Part shown: positions 1 to 8,425 of the stretch, one piece after another
How positions within the stretch are numbered: position 1 is the first letter of the stretch
Layout: every line of letters starts with the position of its first letter
Made by a program: the position numbers and the translations under genes
Notes under the pieces: model-generated
Told to the model about the DNA's origin: nothing
Seen by the model: only the letters and a program-made list of their open reading frames with translations
Database searches by the model: none
Assembly: GCF_011045015.1 (NCBI RefSeq)
Contig: NZ_JAAKZY010000084.1
Span: forward strand, 1-41,950
Length of the DNA: 41,950 bases
Reading direction: 5' to 3'
DNA from: Streptomyces scabichelini
Lineage (GTDB): Bacteria > Actinomycetota > Actinomycetes > Streptomycetales > Streptomycetaceae

Positions 1-23
1 CCTCCGCCCGGGCCGGGCGGAGG
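1..23. terminator. Stem-loop, probable terminator at left edge
   Basis: The first 23 bases form a perfect 10-bp stem (CCTCCGCCCG / CGGGCGGAGG) around a GGC loop. No T-run follows, which is usual for Streptomyces. It probably ends a gene lying to the left of the window. Confidence 0.55.
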
Positions 24-40
24 CACGCCGCTGTGGTGGA

Positions 41-125
41 GATGCGGTTTGAAGCTGCGGGTTCGTCGTGGCTGGTCGCGCAGTTCCCCGCGCCCCTAAG
101 GGGCCTGCGGCCCCCTCGGGGCGCG
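41..125 (-). repeat. Dispersed stem-loop element, copy A
   Basis: On the minus strand this reads as a GC-rich stem-loop (arms CGCGCCCC / GGGGCGCG) followed by the tail GCGGGGAACTGCGCGACCAG and a GACGAACCCGCAG box. The same layout recurs at 3443-3529, 19744-19865, 21322-21640 and 30223-30322. This copy lies just downstream of the DUF2993 gene and may act as its terminator. Confidence 0.6.
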
Positions 126-152
126 TAGCCACCGGGCTTCGGCAAGTCCCCC

Positions 153-1409
153 TCAGCCTCCGATCGACAACCCCTCCCCCGTCACCCGCACCCTGATCCC
201 GTCCTTCTGTACGCGTACGTCCTGCAGTCGTACGTCCCCGTCCGCCGGCTTCGGGAGGCGGAAGCCGAGGGAGAGGCGGTCGACGAGGACCGGGCGGGTG
301 AGTTGGGTGAGGCCGTCGAGGAGGGCCGGGTCGAAGCCGAGGCGCTTCAGGAGCTCGGGGTTGTCCACCGCCACGTCGATGAGGTTGAGGTCCATGGCCT
401 GGCGGGCGAAGTCCGCGGAACCGGTGAGTTCGGCGAGCTTGGTGTCGTCGTTGAGCGCCTCCTGGACCGCCGCGTCCGGTACGCCGAGGCGCTGGACGAT
501 CGCGGGGACGGACAGCAGTGCCTTCGCCTTCTTGGTCTCCTTGGCCAGACGCTCGGCGGACTCGGGGGTCAGGTGCAGCCCCTCCGAAGCGCGGCTGCCG
601 GGACGGTAGGTGGCCAGGTCGCCGATGTCCAGGCGCATTCCGCCGATCTCCGTCGAGATCCCGCGGTCCCCGTCACGCTGGATCCGCGCGTCGGCGCGCA
701 GCTTCAGATCGTGCCCGGCGACGGGCAGCGTGCCGCGCGCCCGCACCTCGTCGCTGCCATGACCGGTGAACGTGACCTGGGAGGCGCCGAGTTCACGGTT
801 CAGGTCCGCGAAGGAGAGCAGCACCTCGCCCTGTAACCGGGGAATGCTCGCGCCGCGTACGGACGTGGGGCCGCCCTCGATCCGTACGCCCGTGGCCGTC
901 GCCGACACCTTCGCCAGGGAGACCCGGTCCGCCGCCACGTCCGGCACGGTCACCTTCACGGTGTCGACGCGGCTGTCGGCGAGCTGGGTGAGGAAGGGGA
1001 AGCCGCCGATCTCGACCTCGGGCGCGGCGCTCAGATCCAGCTGGTCCTTGAGCTTGTCGGCCGCCGCGTGCTCGGCGTAGAGGAGGGCCCAGCGGTCGGC
1101 CAGGGTCAGGAACGCGGCGAGGACGACGATCCCGATCACGGCCTTCAAGGCAAGTGGCAGGCCCGCGAAGCGGTTTCGGCGGCGCCGGGTGCGGGCGCCC
1201 CGGCGGTGGTTGGGCGGAGCCCACTCCCCGCCGGCCTCGTCGGAATCCGCGTACTCGTCGTGCTCGTCGTACTCCTTGTTCTCCTCGTGGTTCTCCTCGT
1301 GCAGGAACTCCTCCAGCGGCCCGTCGTCCAGGGCGCCGAGCTCGTCGTACGGGTTCGTATAGGGAGGCGTCGCTGCGGGATGCGTCTCTGTGGGGTGGGG
1401 GGTACGCAT
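153..1409 (-). CDS. DUF2993 (LmeA-like) membrane-anchored protein
   Basis: The 418-aa protein has three parts. An acidic, Asp/Glu-rich N-terminal region of about 80 residues is probably cytoplasmic. One hydrophobic segment follows at about residues 84-103. The rest is a DUF2993 domain, recognisable from the motif IGGFPFLTQLADSRVDTV and the later VRARGTLPVAGHDL pattern. DUF2993 proteins such as mycobacterial LmeA bind phospholipids on the outer side of the membrane, so an extracytoplasmic lipid-binding role is inferred. ATG 1409 is chosen because a GGTGAG-like ribosome site precedes it. The gene is monocistronic here and reads in the same direction as the nucleotidase upstream. The charged N-terminal tail is longer than I would expect for the family. 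Confidence 0.8.
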   Translation of the reverse strand: MRTPHPTETHPAATPPYTNPYDELGALDDGPLEEFLHEENHEENKEYDEHDEYADSDEAGGEWAPPNHRRGARTRRRRNRFAGLPLALKAVIGIVVLAAFLTLADRWALLYAEHAAADKLKDQLDLSAAPEVEIGGFPFLTQLADSRVDTVKVTVPDVAADRVSLAKVSATATGVRIEGGPTSVRGASIPRLQGEVLLSFADLNRELGASQVTFTGHGSDEVRARGTLPVAGHDLKLRADARIQRDGDRGISTEIGGMRLDIGDLATYRPGSRASEGLHLTPESAERLAKETKKAKALLSVPAIVQRLGVPDAAVQEALNDDTKLAELTGSADFARQAMDLNLIDVAVDNPELLKRLGFDPALLDGLTQLTRPVLVDRLSLGFRLPKPADGDVRLQDVRVQKDGIRVRVTGEGLSIGG

Positions 1410-1481
1410 CGGCTCATCTCACCATGCGTACCGACCCCACCCGCAAGCTGTACTGCTAGTAAGGGAGATTCCTCACGGTCG

Positions 1482-3296
1482 TCACTGCACGACCGTGATC
1501 CGGTCCGCCGCCGGCGGCGCAATCGGGTCCGTGGCCGAGGAGTTGGCCGTCAGGTACTTCTCGAAGGCTGCCAGGTCATCGCCGCCGACGAGGTCGTTCG
1601 TACCCTGCCCCAGCGTGGTGAAGCCGTCGCCGCCGCCCGCGAGGAAGCTGTTCATCGCGACGCGGTAGGTGGCGGCCGGGTCGATGGCGGTGCCGTTCAG
1701 CTCGACCGAGCCGGCCACGACACGGTCCGCGCCCGTCTTCGTCAGGTCCAGGGTGTACGTCAGACCCGACGACACCTGGAGGACCTTCGGCGAGGCCGCG
1801 TTGGTGCCGCTGACCTGCTCCTGGAGCACCTTGATGAGCTGGGCGCCCGTGAAGTCCTGCAGATTCACCGTGTTGGCGAACGGCTGCACCGCGAAGCCCT
1901 CGGCGTACGTGACGACCCCGTCGCCCTCGCTGCCCTTCGCCGCGTACGTCAGACCCGTACGGATGCCGCCCGGGTTCATCAGCGCGAGATCGGTCTCGGG
2001 GTCGAGCTCCTTGCCGTACGCGAGCTGCGCGTCCGCGATCAGGTCACCGAGCGGCGACTCGGAGCCGGTGGCGGGGACGTCGGCCGAGATGTAGCCGATG
2101 GGCTTGTTGCCGATCGGAGCCGCGAGGGTGTTCCACTTGCTGATCAGCTCGGTCATGTCGGCGGCCTTGGGGACATCCCGGGTGACCACGTGGTTCGCGG
2201 AGTCGACGGCCGTACGCGCGATGTCGCCGGTCCAGCGGTCGTACGTCAGCGTCGTGTCGGTGTAGAGGCGGCCGAAGGACGCGGCCGAGGTGACCGTGCG
2301 CGGCTTGCCCGACGGGTCGTTGATCGTGCAGGCGTACGCGGTGTGCGTGTGGCCGGTGACCAGGGCGTCGACCTTCGGCGTGATGTTCTTGGCGATGTCC
2401 ACGATCGGACCGGAGATGCCGTCGCCCGCGCCCGGGGAGTCGCAGTCGTAGTTGTACGCCGTGGAGGCCGGGAAGCCGCCCTCGTGGATCAGCGCGACGA
2501 CCGACTTGACGCCCTGCTTCTCCAGCAGCTTGGCGTACTTGTTGATCGTCTCGACCTCGTCCTTGAACTTCAGGCCCTTGACGCCCTCGGCGGAGACGAT
2601 GCCCGGGGTGTCCTCCAGGGTCACGCCGATGAAGCCGACCTTGACGCCGTTCTGCTTCCACACCCAGTAGGGCTTGAGGATCGGCTTGTTGGACTTCTCG
2701 TCGAGGACGTTCGCGGCGAGGTAGGGGAAGTTGGCGCCCTCGAAGGTCTCGCCGTCGTTGTAGCAGCCGTCGGTGGGGTGGCAGCCGCCGTTCTGAAGAC
2801 GGGCCAGTTCCTTGGCGCCCTCGTCGAACTCGTGGTTGCCGACGCTCGTCACGTCGAGGTCCAGCTTGTTCAGCGCCTCGATGGTGGGCTCGTCGTGGAA
2901 GAGCCCGGAGATCAGCGGGGAGGCGCCGACCATGTCGCCGCCGGCCGCGGTGATGGAGTACTTGTTGCCCGTACGGGCCTGCCGCAGATGCGTCGCAAGG
3001 TACTCGACACCGCCCGCGTTGATCGTCTCCGTCGTCCCGTCCTCGTGCACCTCGGTGACGCGGCCGGAGGAACCGGACGGCGGCTCCAGGTTGCCGTGCA
3101 GGTCGTTGAAGGACAGCAGCTGCACGTCCTGATAGCGGCTCGGCTTCTGGTAACCGGACGTCGTCCCGCTCTTCGTCTCGCCCGCCGCCGCCGGCAGCGC
3201 GGCGGCCAGCGCGCCGACGGTGGCGAGACCGGCGGCGGCCGCGAGGAGGCGCTGGGTCCGGCGTCTGCGGCGGTACGGCTGGGGTGTGACTGACAT
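1482..3296 (-). CDS. Secreted bifunctional metallophosphatase/5'-nucleotidase
   Basis: This 604-aa exported enzyme of the UshA/5'-nucleotidase family should dephosphorylate extracellular nucleotides and so release phosphate and nucleosides. The N-terminus has an arginine run and a hydrophobic core ending in LPAAAGE near residue 40, a signal peptide. The metallophosphatase motifs are all present: NDLHG (about residues 64-68), GGDMVG, GNHEFDEG and GHTHTAY. The second half is the C-terminal nucleotide-specificity domain (MNPGGIRTGLTY and NSFLAGGGDGF). No sortase motif is visible, so it is probably freely secreted. ATG 3296 has a GGGGGG run just upstream. A role in phosphate scavenging would suit the phosphate genes 12-25 kb away, but I see no convincing PHO box. 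Confidence 0.9.
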   Translation of the reverse strand: MSVTPQPYRRRRRTQRLLAAAAGLATVGALAAALPAAAGETKSGTTSGYQKPSRYQDVQLLSFNDLHGNLEPPSGSSGRVTEVHEDGTTETINAGGVEYLATHLRQARTGNKYSITAAGGDMVGASPLISGLFHDEPTIEALNKLDLDVTSVGNHEFDEGAKELARLQNGGCHPTDGCYNDGETFEGANFPYLAANVLDEKSNKPILKPYWVWKQNGVKVGFIGVTLEDTPGIVSAEGVKGLKFKDEVETINKYAKLLEKQGVKSVVALIHEGGFPASTAYNYDCDSPGAGDGISGPIVDIAKNITPKVDALVTGHTHTAYACTINDPSGKPRTVTSAASFGRLYTDTTLTYDRWTGDIARTAVDSANHVVTRDVPKAADMTELISKWNTLAAPIGNKPIGYISADVPATGSESPLGDLIADAQLAYGKELDPETDLALMNPGGIRTGLTYAAKGSEGDGVVTYAEGFAVQPFANTVNLQDFTGAQLIKVLQEQVSGTNAASPKVLQVSSGLTYTLDLTKTGADRVVAGSVELNGTAIDPAATYRVAMNSFLAGGGDGFTTLGQGTNDLVGGDDLAAFEKYLTANSSATDPIAPPAADRITVVQ

Positions 3297-3442
3297 GTGC
3301 CCCCCTGTGGGTCGGCTGAGATCTGGGCCCCGTCGCGCCGCAGCCTAGAGTCAACGCGCGTAGCGCGAACAGAGGTTCAGGGTTACGGACTGGTTGCCGT
3401 TGGGGGCAATTCGCCATGAAGGGGGCGGCTTGCTACGCCACG

Positions 3443-3529
3443 GTTCCTGAGGGCCCCGAAGGGGGCGCGGGGAACTACGCGACCAGCCACGACGCACCCG
3501 CAGCTTCGGACCGCACGCCCAGCGGAGCT
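3443..3529 (+). repeat. Dispersed stem-loop element, copy B
   Basis: A degenerate stem-loop (GGCCCCGAAGGGGGC) is followed by GCGCGGGGAACTACGCGACC, then an AGCCACGACGCACCCGCAG box and a CCCAGCGGAGCT end. It closely matches the copy at 30223-30322, including the CCCAGCGGAGC end. It fills most of the gap before mshD, so any mshD promoter lies in or next to it. Confidence 0.6.
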
Positions 3530-3566
3530 CTTCGCCATGAACGGGACAGCCCTTACTCTCGTAATC

Positions 3567-4493
3567 ATGACGCGCGACGACACCGCCCCACCCCTCCCCA
3601 CCCGCACCCTCGACATCGTCTCCGAGCTGCGCCCCGAGCAGACCGACTCCGTGCTCGCGCTCCTCGCGGAGGCAGCCCGCGCCGACGGTCGGCAGGCGGT
3701 GTCCGAGCAGGGGCGGCTGCAGTTGCGCGGGGGCCCGCGAGTGGGCGTACGGCATCTGCTGCTGACGGTCCAGGGGCAGCTCGTCGGATACGCGCAGCTG
3801 GAGGACACCGATCCCGTCGAGGCACCGGCCGCCGAACTGGTCGTACATCCGGGCCATCGCGGGCACGGCCACGGTCGGGCACTCGGCAGCGCGCTGCTCG
3901 CGGAGTCCGGCAAGCGGCTGCGGGTCTGGGCACACGGCGGCCACTCCGCCGCGCGGCATCTCGCGCAGGTCCTCGGGCTCACCCTGTTCCGCGAACTGCG
4001 CCAGATGCGGCGGCCGTTGACCGACTTCGCCCCGCCCGCGCCGGCGCTCCCCGAGGGCGTCAGCGTCCGCACCTTCGTGCCCGGCGAGGACGACGCGGCC
4101 TGGCTCGCCGTGAACGCCGAGGCCTTCGCCCACCACCCCGAACAGGGCGCCCTCACCCAACGCGACCTCGACGACCGCAAGGCCCAGCCGTGGTTCGACC
4201 CGGCCGGCTTCTTCCTCGCCTTCCGCGACGACGAACTGATCGGCTTCCACTGGACGAAGGTGCACGCGGAGGAGGGCCTCGGCGAGGTGTACGTCCTGGG
4301 CGTACGCCCCGGCGCCCAGGGCGGCGGCCTCGGCAAGGCACTCACCACGATCGGCCTGCGCCACCTGGCGGCCCAGGCCGTGCCGACGGCGATGCTGTAC
4401 GTCGACGCGGACAACACGGCGGCGGTGACGGTGTATGAGCGGCTGGGCTTCGTGACGTACGAAACGGACCTGATGTACCGCACGGAGTCCTGA
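3567..4493 (+). CDS. mshD: Mycothiol synthase (acetyl-CoA:Cys-GlcN-Ins acetyltransferase)
   Basis: The 308-aa protein is a tandem GNAT acetyltransferase that performs the last step of mycothiol synthesis, acetylating the cysteine amine of Cys-GlcN-inositol. Both GNAT acetyl-CoA loops can be seen: HRGHGHGRALGSALL in the N-terminal half and PGAQGGGLGKALTT in the C-terminal half. The C-terminal GNAT fold ends with DADNTAAVTVYERLGF, typical of MshD. The length fits the family. An in-frame ATG exists 30 bp upstream (3537), but ATG 3567 gives the usual start MTRDDT and avoids a non-conserved extension. The stop codon lies in the first unit of a 25-bp tandem repeat. The gene converges with the ABC permease at 4564. 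Confidence 0.92.
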   Translation: MTRDDTAPPLPTRTLDIVSELRPEQTDSVLALLAEAARADGRQAVSEQGRLQLRGGPRVGVRHLLLTVQGQLVGYAQLEDTDPVEAPAAELVVHPGHRGHGHGRALGSALLAESGKRLRVWAHGGHSAARHLAQVLGLTLFRELRQMRRPLTDFAPPAPALPEGVSVRTFVPGEDDAAWLAVNAEAFAHHPEQGALTQRDLDDRKAQPWFDPAGFFLAFRDDELIGFHWTKVHAEEGLGEVYVLGVRPGAQGGGLGKALTTIGLRHLAAQAVPTAMLYVDADNTAAVTVYERLGFVTYETDLMYRTES

Positions 4494-4544
4494 CCGAACC
4501 GACCGCACGCAGTCCTGACCGGACCGACCGCACGGAATCTGACC
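4479..4544. repeat. 25-bp tandem repeat over the mshD stop codon
   Basis: Two 25-bp units (4479-4503 and 4504-4528) and a partial third share the pattern CGCACGGAGTCCTGACC. The mshD TGA (4491-4493) lies inside unit 1. The unit is not a multiple of three, so further copies would not extend the protein. Confidence 0.75.
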
Positions 4545-4563
4545 GCCTGCCCACGGCGGTGAG

Positions 4564-7011
4564 TCACTCCAGCCGCCGGCGCGTCATCGACCCTGGTTCG
4601 CGGCCCGACACCGACCACGCTGTGGCCGCGGCGGCGATGGGAAGGCCGATCAGCGTGAGCGCGAGCGGCACATAGGGGACGTGGCCGAGCCGACTGAGAT
4701 CATCTGCGAAGGCGGCGAGCAGGATGGCGTACGCCCCGGCCGTCCCGAGCAGAACGCCGGCCAGGGCCAGGAACCCGGCGGTGGCGGCGGTCAGCCCGCG
4801 ACGGATGGTGGTCGTCGCACCGGTTGCGGTGAGGGTGCGCAGCTCGTCGGCGGCTTCGCCGCGGATGGTGCCGACGGTCATGGCCAGCACCCCGAGCGCC
4901 AGCAGGGCGCCTCCGGCCACGGACGCCCAGCGCAGCGTGGCGAGCCCGTCCTGCTGGTCGCGTACCTCGTTGACGAGGCCGTTCTCGATCGCCAGTTCAC
5001 GGGCGGCGGTGAGCTGCGTCTTGGTGAGGTCGTGAGGTGCCTGGACGAACCAGCCGGCGGTGATCGTGCTCCACCCGTAGCGCCCCAGCGCCGCAGGGGT
5101 GAGGAACGCGTCGGGTACGGAGGTATAGGCCGAGCCCCGGTAGTGCTCGGTGCGGGCCACGAGATCGCGCCGCACGGTGTTGAGGAGATCCAGCCGTCCG
5201 GCCGCCGGGGTGAACAGGGTTGTGTCGGCGTCCGCCGGCGTGAGCTCGAAGCCGAACCGCCGCGCCGCCTCGGGCGTCGCGACGTAGGCCGCCGAACTGT
5301 TCCAGGTGTGCGGCCCGGACTGACGCCCGACTTCCACGGTGGGCTGCCCCGCTGCCGCCTCCGAGTCACCGGCCCCTGTCTGCGGCGACTTCGGGTCGTA
5401 GGCCATGACGAGCGGGGTCGCCGAGCCGCCCAGGGCAGCGGTGTACTGGTCGATGGCGCGCTGCACACGCCCCAACTCGGCGGTGCTGAGGCGTGGGACG
5501 ACGGGCTCGTCCGAGCCGATGCGGACGAGCAGCTGGCTGCCGGCCAGATTGCCCCGCTCGGCCGACACCTGGCTGGCGGCGGCCAGTACGGACACCGCGA
5601 CCGGGATGCCGATGGCCAGGGTGATCGCGGCGAGCGCGGCACCCGAACGGGCCTGGTAGCGGCCGAGACCGCGCAGCGCCAGCCGGGGGGTGAAGGGCAG
5701 CCGGACGGCCGTCGCGGCCAGCAGCCGGACCAGCAACGGGCTGAGCAGCAGCAGCCCCCCCACCACCGCGATGATGCCCAGGCAGATCAGCAGCGCGTTG
5801 CTCTGGTGCGCCGCGGCCAGCGAGCCGAGGCCCGCGGCCAGCAGCGCGGCCGCCGCCCACACCGACTGCCGGGCGCGCACCGGCCGGGGCGTACGCGCGG
5901 ACAGTGCCTGGGCCGCGGGGATCCGGGCAAGCGCCCGGGCAGGCCACCAGGCGGCGGCCGTCGGCGCGAGGACGGCGATGAGAGCCAGCAGGACAACGAG
6001 CGTCCAGGGCAGGGCAAGCCGGTCAATGCGGTGGCCGACGGCCTGCTCCATGTGCGGGGCAAGCGGTAGCCAGGCCGCCACCCCGACGAGGGAGCCGACA
6101 GCCACGGCACACACCCCGGTCAGCGCACCGTGCGCGAGCAGCACGAGCCGCACGTGCCGGGCGGTGGCACCGATCGAGGCGAGGATCCCCAGCTGCCGCA
6201 GCCGGCGCTGCGCCAGGACCGCGAACCCGGCGGCGGCGACCAGCGACACGAGCAGCAGTACAACTGTCGCCAGCGCGAACACCGCGGCGACAGGTGCCCC
6301 GTTGAAGGTCCGGTGTTCCTGGACGAACTTGGGGCTGTTGTCGGACTTCCGGTAGTCGGCGAAGACGTCGGCCGGGACGTCTGCCAGCACCACAGCTGTC
6401 GTCGCCGCGCGGCCCGCGACCCGATCCTCCGCGGCGGCGGCCAGCGCGAAGATCTCGCCCAGCTTCTGCGGGTTCTCCACCAGGCCGACGACTTCGAGTC
6501 GCTGTCCATCGAGCGTGACGTCCGCCCCCGGCCGGGTATGGAAGAGCTCGGCAGCGGACCTGGTGAGGGCGATCTCCGTGCCGTCGCTCGGGTACCGCCC
6601 GCCGATCAGACGCAGCATCGGCGTCCCGTAGCGGCCGTGCGGGTCCTGGGCGCGGAGATCGAGGGGCCGTACGGAACCGGGGATGGTGACCTCCCGGTGG
6701 CCGATGACCTCGATCGGCTCGAGCTTGCCGCGAGCGGCGGCGATCTGGCCCTGCAGCCGGCTCGTGTCCTCCAGACGTACGCGCTGCTGCGCCGAGCCGA
6801 AGGTGCCGGCTGCGGACTCCGGATAGGCGTTCGCGGCGGCGAGGCCGCAGACGGCTGCTGCGACGGCGAAGCCCACGAGGGACACCAGCAGGATCTGCTG
6901 TCGCCACTCGCGACGCAGCAGCCGCCAGGCCCAGCGCACCACCGCAAGACGGGCGGGCAGCCCGCCGCCCGGCGGACGGTTCGGGGCGGGTGCGAGGGTC
7001 GCGGCGCTCAC
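4564..7011 (-). CDS. FtsX-type ABC transporter permease
   Basis: This 815-aa permease of the MacB/FtsX superfamily has two FtsX cores. One transmembrane segment lies near the N-terminus (about residues 38-58), followed by a large extracytoplasmic region. A membrane block at about 240-370 comes next, then further segments and a second extracytoplasmic loop, and a final three-segment block at about 700-800. The alanine- and leucine-rich helices and the tandem layout match the 800-850 aa actinobacterial exporter permeases. It overlaps the upstream ATPase by 4 bp (ATGA), so the two are translationally coupled and should form one transporter. The substrate cannot be read from the sequence. PadR control suggests drugs, peptides or envelope-active compounds. 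Confidence 0.9.
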   Translation of the reverse strand: MSAATLAPAPNRPPGGGLPARLAVVRWAWRLLRREWRQQILLVSLVGFAVAAAVCGLAAANAYPESAAGTFGSAQQRVRLEDTSRLQGQIAAARGKLEPIEVIGHREVTIPGSVRPLDLRAQDPHGRYGTPMLRLIGGRYPSDGTEIALTRSAAELFHTRPGADVTLDGQRLEVVGLVENPQKLGEIFALAAAAEDRVAGRAATTAVVLADVPADVFADYRKSDNSPKFVQEHRTFNGAPVAAVFALATVVLLLVSLVAAAGFAVLAQRRLRQLGILASIGATARHVRLVLLAHGALTGVCAVAVGSLVGVAAWLPLAPHMEQAVGHRIDRLALPWTLVVLLALIAVLAPTAAAWWPARALARIPAAQALSARTPRPVRARQSVWAAAALLAAGLGSLAAAHQSNALLICLGIIAVVGGLLLLSPLLVRLLAATAVRLPFTPRLALRGLGRYQARSGAALAAITLAIGIPVAVSVLAAASQVSAERGNLAGSQLLVRIGSDEPVVPRLSTAELGRVQRAIDQYTAALGGSATPLVMAYDPKSPQTGAGDSEAAAGQPTVEVGRQSGPHTWNSSAAYVATPEAARRFGFELTPADADTTLFTPAAGRLDLLNTVRRDLVARTEHYRGSAYTSVPDAFLTPAALGRYGWSTITAGWFVQAPHDLTKTQLTAARELAIENGLVNEVRDQQDGLATLRWASVAGGALLALGVLAMTVGTIRGEAADELRTLTATGATTTIRRGLTAATAGFLALAGVLLGTAGAYAILLAAFADDLSRLGHVPYVPLALTLIGLPIAAAATAWSVSGREPGSMTRRRLE

Positions 7012-7736
7012 CGGCCCGGCTCCCCGCCGGTCAGCAGACTCTCAGGACCTTCGGTCGGCGTACTCGTATCGATGACGACGCCGTCCCGTACGAACACCAC
7101 CCGGTCTGCCCAGGCCGCGAGTTGGGAGTCATGGGTGACCAGCACCGCAGCGGCGCCGTCGCGGCACGCGGACCGGATGAGGCGCATGACGCTCTCGCCG
7201 GTGTCGGAGTCGAGGGCGCCGGTGGGCTCGTCGGCGAGCAGCAGCCGCCGGTCGCCGACCAGGGCGCGGGCGATGGCGACGCGCTGCCGCATGCCGCCGG
7301 AGAGCTCGTCGGGAAAGCTGCCGGCCCGGTCGGTGAGCCCCAGCTCCGCGAGGGCGCGCATGCCTTCGTGGCGGGCTTGCCTGGCCTTCATGCCGTCGAG
7401 TTCCAACGGCATGGTGATGTTCTCGACGGCGGTGAGCCCGGCGAGCAGGTTGAAGTCCTGGAAGACATAACCGAGATGGCGGCGACGCAGCCGGGCCCGG
7501 TCGTTGGAACTGAGGTCGGACAGCGCCGTCCCCTCGATGACGACCTCTCCGCTGGTGGGCTCCTCGAGGCTGCCGGCGATGGTGAGCAGGGTTGACTTGC
7601 CGGAGCCGCTGGGGCCCATGACGGCGACGAGTTCGCCGGGGGCCACGCTCAGATCGACGTTGTCGAGCGCCTGCACGGCGGCGGTCCCCGTGCCGTAGGT
7701 CTTGGAGACCTTACGGATGTCGAGCACGGCGCTCAT
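7008..7736 (-). CDS. ABC transporter ATP-binding protein (MacB/LolD type)
   Basis: The 242-aa ATPase drives the FtsX-type permease encoded immediately downstream. Walker A is GPSGSGKST, the signature is LSGGMRQR, Walker B is LLLADEPTGALD, and the switch histidine lies in VTHD. The Q-loop region GYVFQDFNLLAGLTAVENI is typical of the LolD/MacB subfamily. The reading frame stays open another 99 bp upstream to 7835, but ATG 7736 gives the family start MSAVLDIRKVSKTYG and overlaps the padR stop by 4 bp. The upstream part would be arginine/proline-rich shadow sequence of padR. The gene is the middle member of a padR-ATPase-permease operon with ATGA junctions on both sides. Confidence 0.93.
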   Translation of the reverse strand: MSAVLDIRKVSKTYGTGTAAVQALDNVDLSVAPGELVAVMGPSGSGKSTLLTIAGSLEEPTSGEVVIEGTALSDLSSNDRARLRRRHLGYVFQDFNLLAGLTAVENITMPLELDGMKARQARHEGMRALAELGLTDRAGSFPDELSGGMRQRVAIARALVGDRRLLLADEPTGALDSDTGESVMRLIRSACRDGAAAVLVTHDSQLAAWADRVVFVRDGVVIDTSTPTEGPESLLTGGEPGR

Positions 7737-8308
7737 CGGAGGGCCTCCCGGGGCGGAGGCCGAAGGGTCTCGTCGGCGAGGCGCAGTTCGTCGAGGCTGT
7801 GGTGCTTGAGGCGCCCCTCCGCGGCGTCGAGCCACCGGACGACGGACTCGAGCCGGAAGAGCTGGGCGTCGGCGACCAGCAGCAGCGACAAGTCCTGCGG
7901 GGCGTCTTCCTTGAGCCGGGTGTACTGGCGCATCTGCGCGACGGTGTGCCGCCGATGGGCCTGGAGGATCTCCGGCACGTCCACGCCGGGCAGCCGCAGC
8001 GCGACCAGCACCTTGATCACAAGCTCGTCCCGCGGCGGCGCGTCGGCCCCAGGGGGTGTACGCAGCCAGGTGTCGAGCTCCTGGCTGCCCGGCGGGGTGA
8101 TCTGGTACTTCTTCTGCGGCCCTTCGGAGGTGTCGGCGGGGTCGGACTCCGCCAGCCCGTCCCGCTCGAGCCGCTGCATGGTCGTGTACACCTGGCCGGT
8201 GTTGAGGGGCCAGACGTCCCCGGTCCGGTCCTCGAACTCCTGCCGCAGCTGAAGCCCGTACTTGGGGCCTTCACTGAGCAGGGCCAACAGGGCGTGCCGC
8301 ACGCTCAT
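7733..8308 (-). CDS. PadR-family transcriptional regulator
   Basis: The 191-aa protein has an N-terminal PadR winged helix (VRHALLALLSEGPKYGLQL, then GQVYTTMQRLERDGL) and a C-terminal Vir-type dimerisation region, as in subfamily-1 PadR proteins of about 180-200 aa. Family members repress exporter genes and release DNA when an effector binds. It is the first gene of the operon with the ABC ATPase and permease. ATG 8308 has a GGAGGTT-type ribosome site, and a perfect 33-bp palindrome begins 18 bp upstream. Autorepression of the whole operon through that site is the simplest reading; the ligand is unknown. Confidence 0.92.
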   Translation of the reverse strand: MSVRHALLALLSEGPKYGLQLRQEFEDRTGDVWPLNTGQVYTTMQRLERDGLAESDPADTSEGPQKKYQITPPGSQELDTWLRTPPGADAPPRDELVIKVLVALRLPGVDVPEILQAHRRHTVAQMRQYTRLKEDAPQDLSLLLVADAQLFRLESVVRWLDAAEGRLKHHSLDELRLADETLRPPPREALR

Positions 8309-8326
8309 GGAACCTCCAAAAAGAGG

Positions 8327-8359
8327 ACTGTCTACTGAGTAGACTACTCAGTAGACAGT
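8327..8359. promoter_or_regulatory. Perfect 33-bp palindrome, probable PadR operator
   Basis: The left arm ACTGTCTACTGAGTAG (8327-8342) is the exact reverse complement of the right arm CTACTCAGTAGACAGT (8344-8359) around a single A. It lies 19-51 bp upstream of padR and is AT-richer than its surroundings. The length and perfect symmetry fit two turns of a dimeric winged-helix repressor, or two overlapping sites. Confidence 0.75.
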
Positions 8360-8380
8360 ACGGCGCGGGGGGATGGATGG

Positions 8381-8425
8381 CCAGTGCCCGGGGACTACCA
8401 GTGCCCGGGGACTAACGGGGGACTA
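8381..8425. repeat. 17-bp tandem repeat at the 3' end of an ABC-operon gene
   Basis: Two exact copies of CCAGTGCCCGGGGACTA (8381-8397 and 8398-8414) are followed by a shortened copy ending ACTA. On the minus strand each unit begins TAGTCCCC. The first TAG is the stop codon of the membrane-protein gene ending at 8423. Confidence 0.8.

Noticed and set aside
1068..3293. 741-codon open frame on the plus strand opposite DUF2993 and the nucleotidase gene
   Set aside because: It is antisense to two clear family members, is very rich in Arg/Val/Gly/Leu, and shows no domain. It is a GC-bias shadow frame.
3350..3400. GGTTCAGGGTTACGG upstream of the 5'-nucleotidase gene as a PhoP site
   Set aside because: The spacing of the two half-words is not 11 nt and the core lacks CACC.
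4479..4544. Frameshifted or extended mshD through the 25-bp repeat
   Set aside because: The first stop is in the normal family position, and the later units add no recognisable sequence in any frame.
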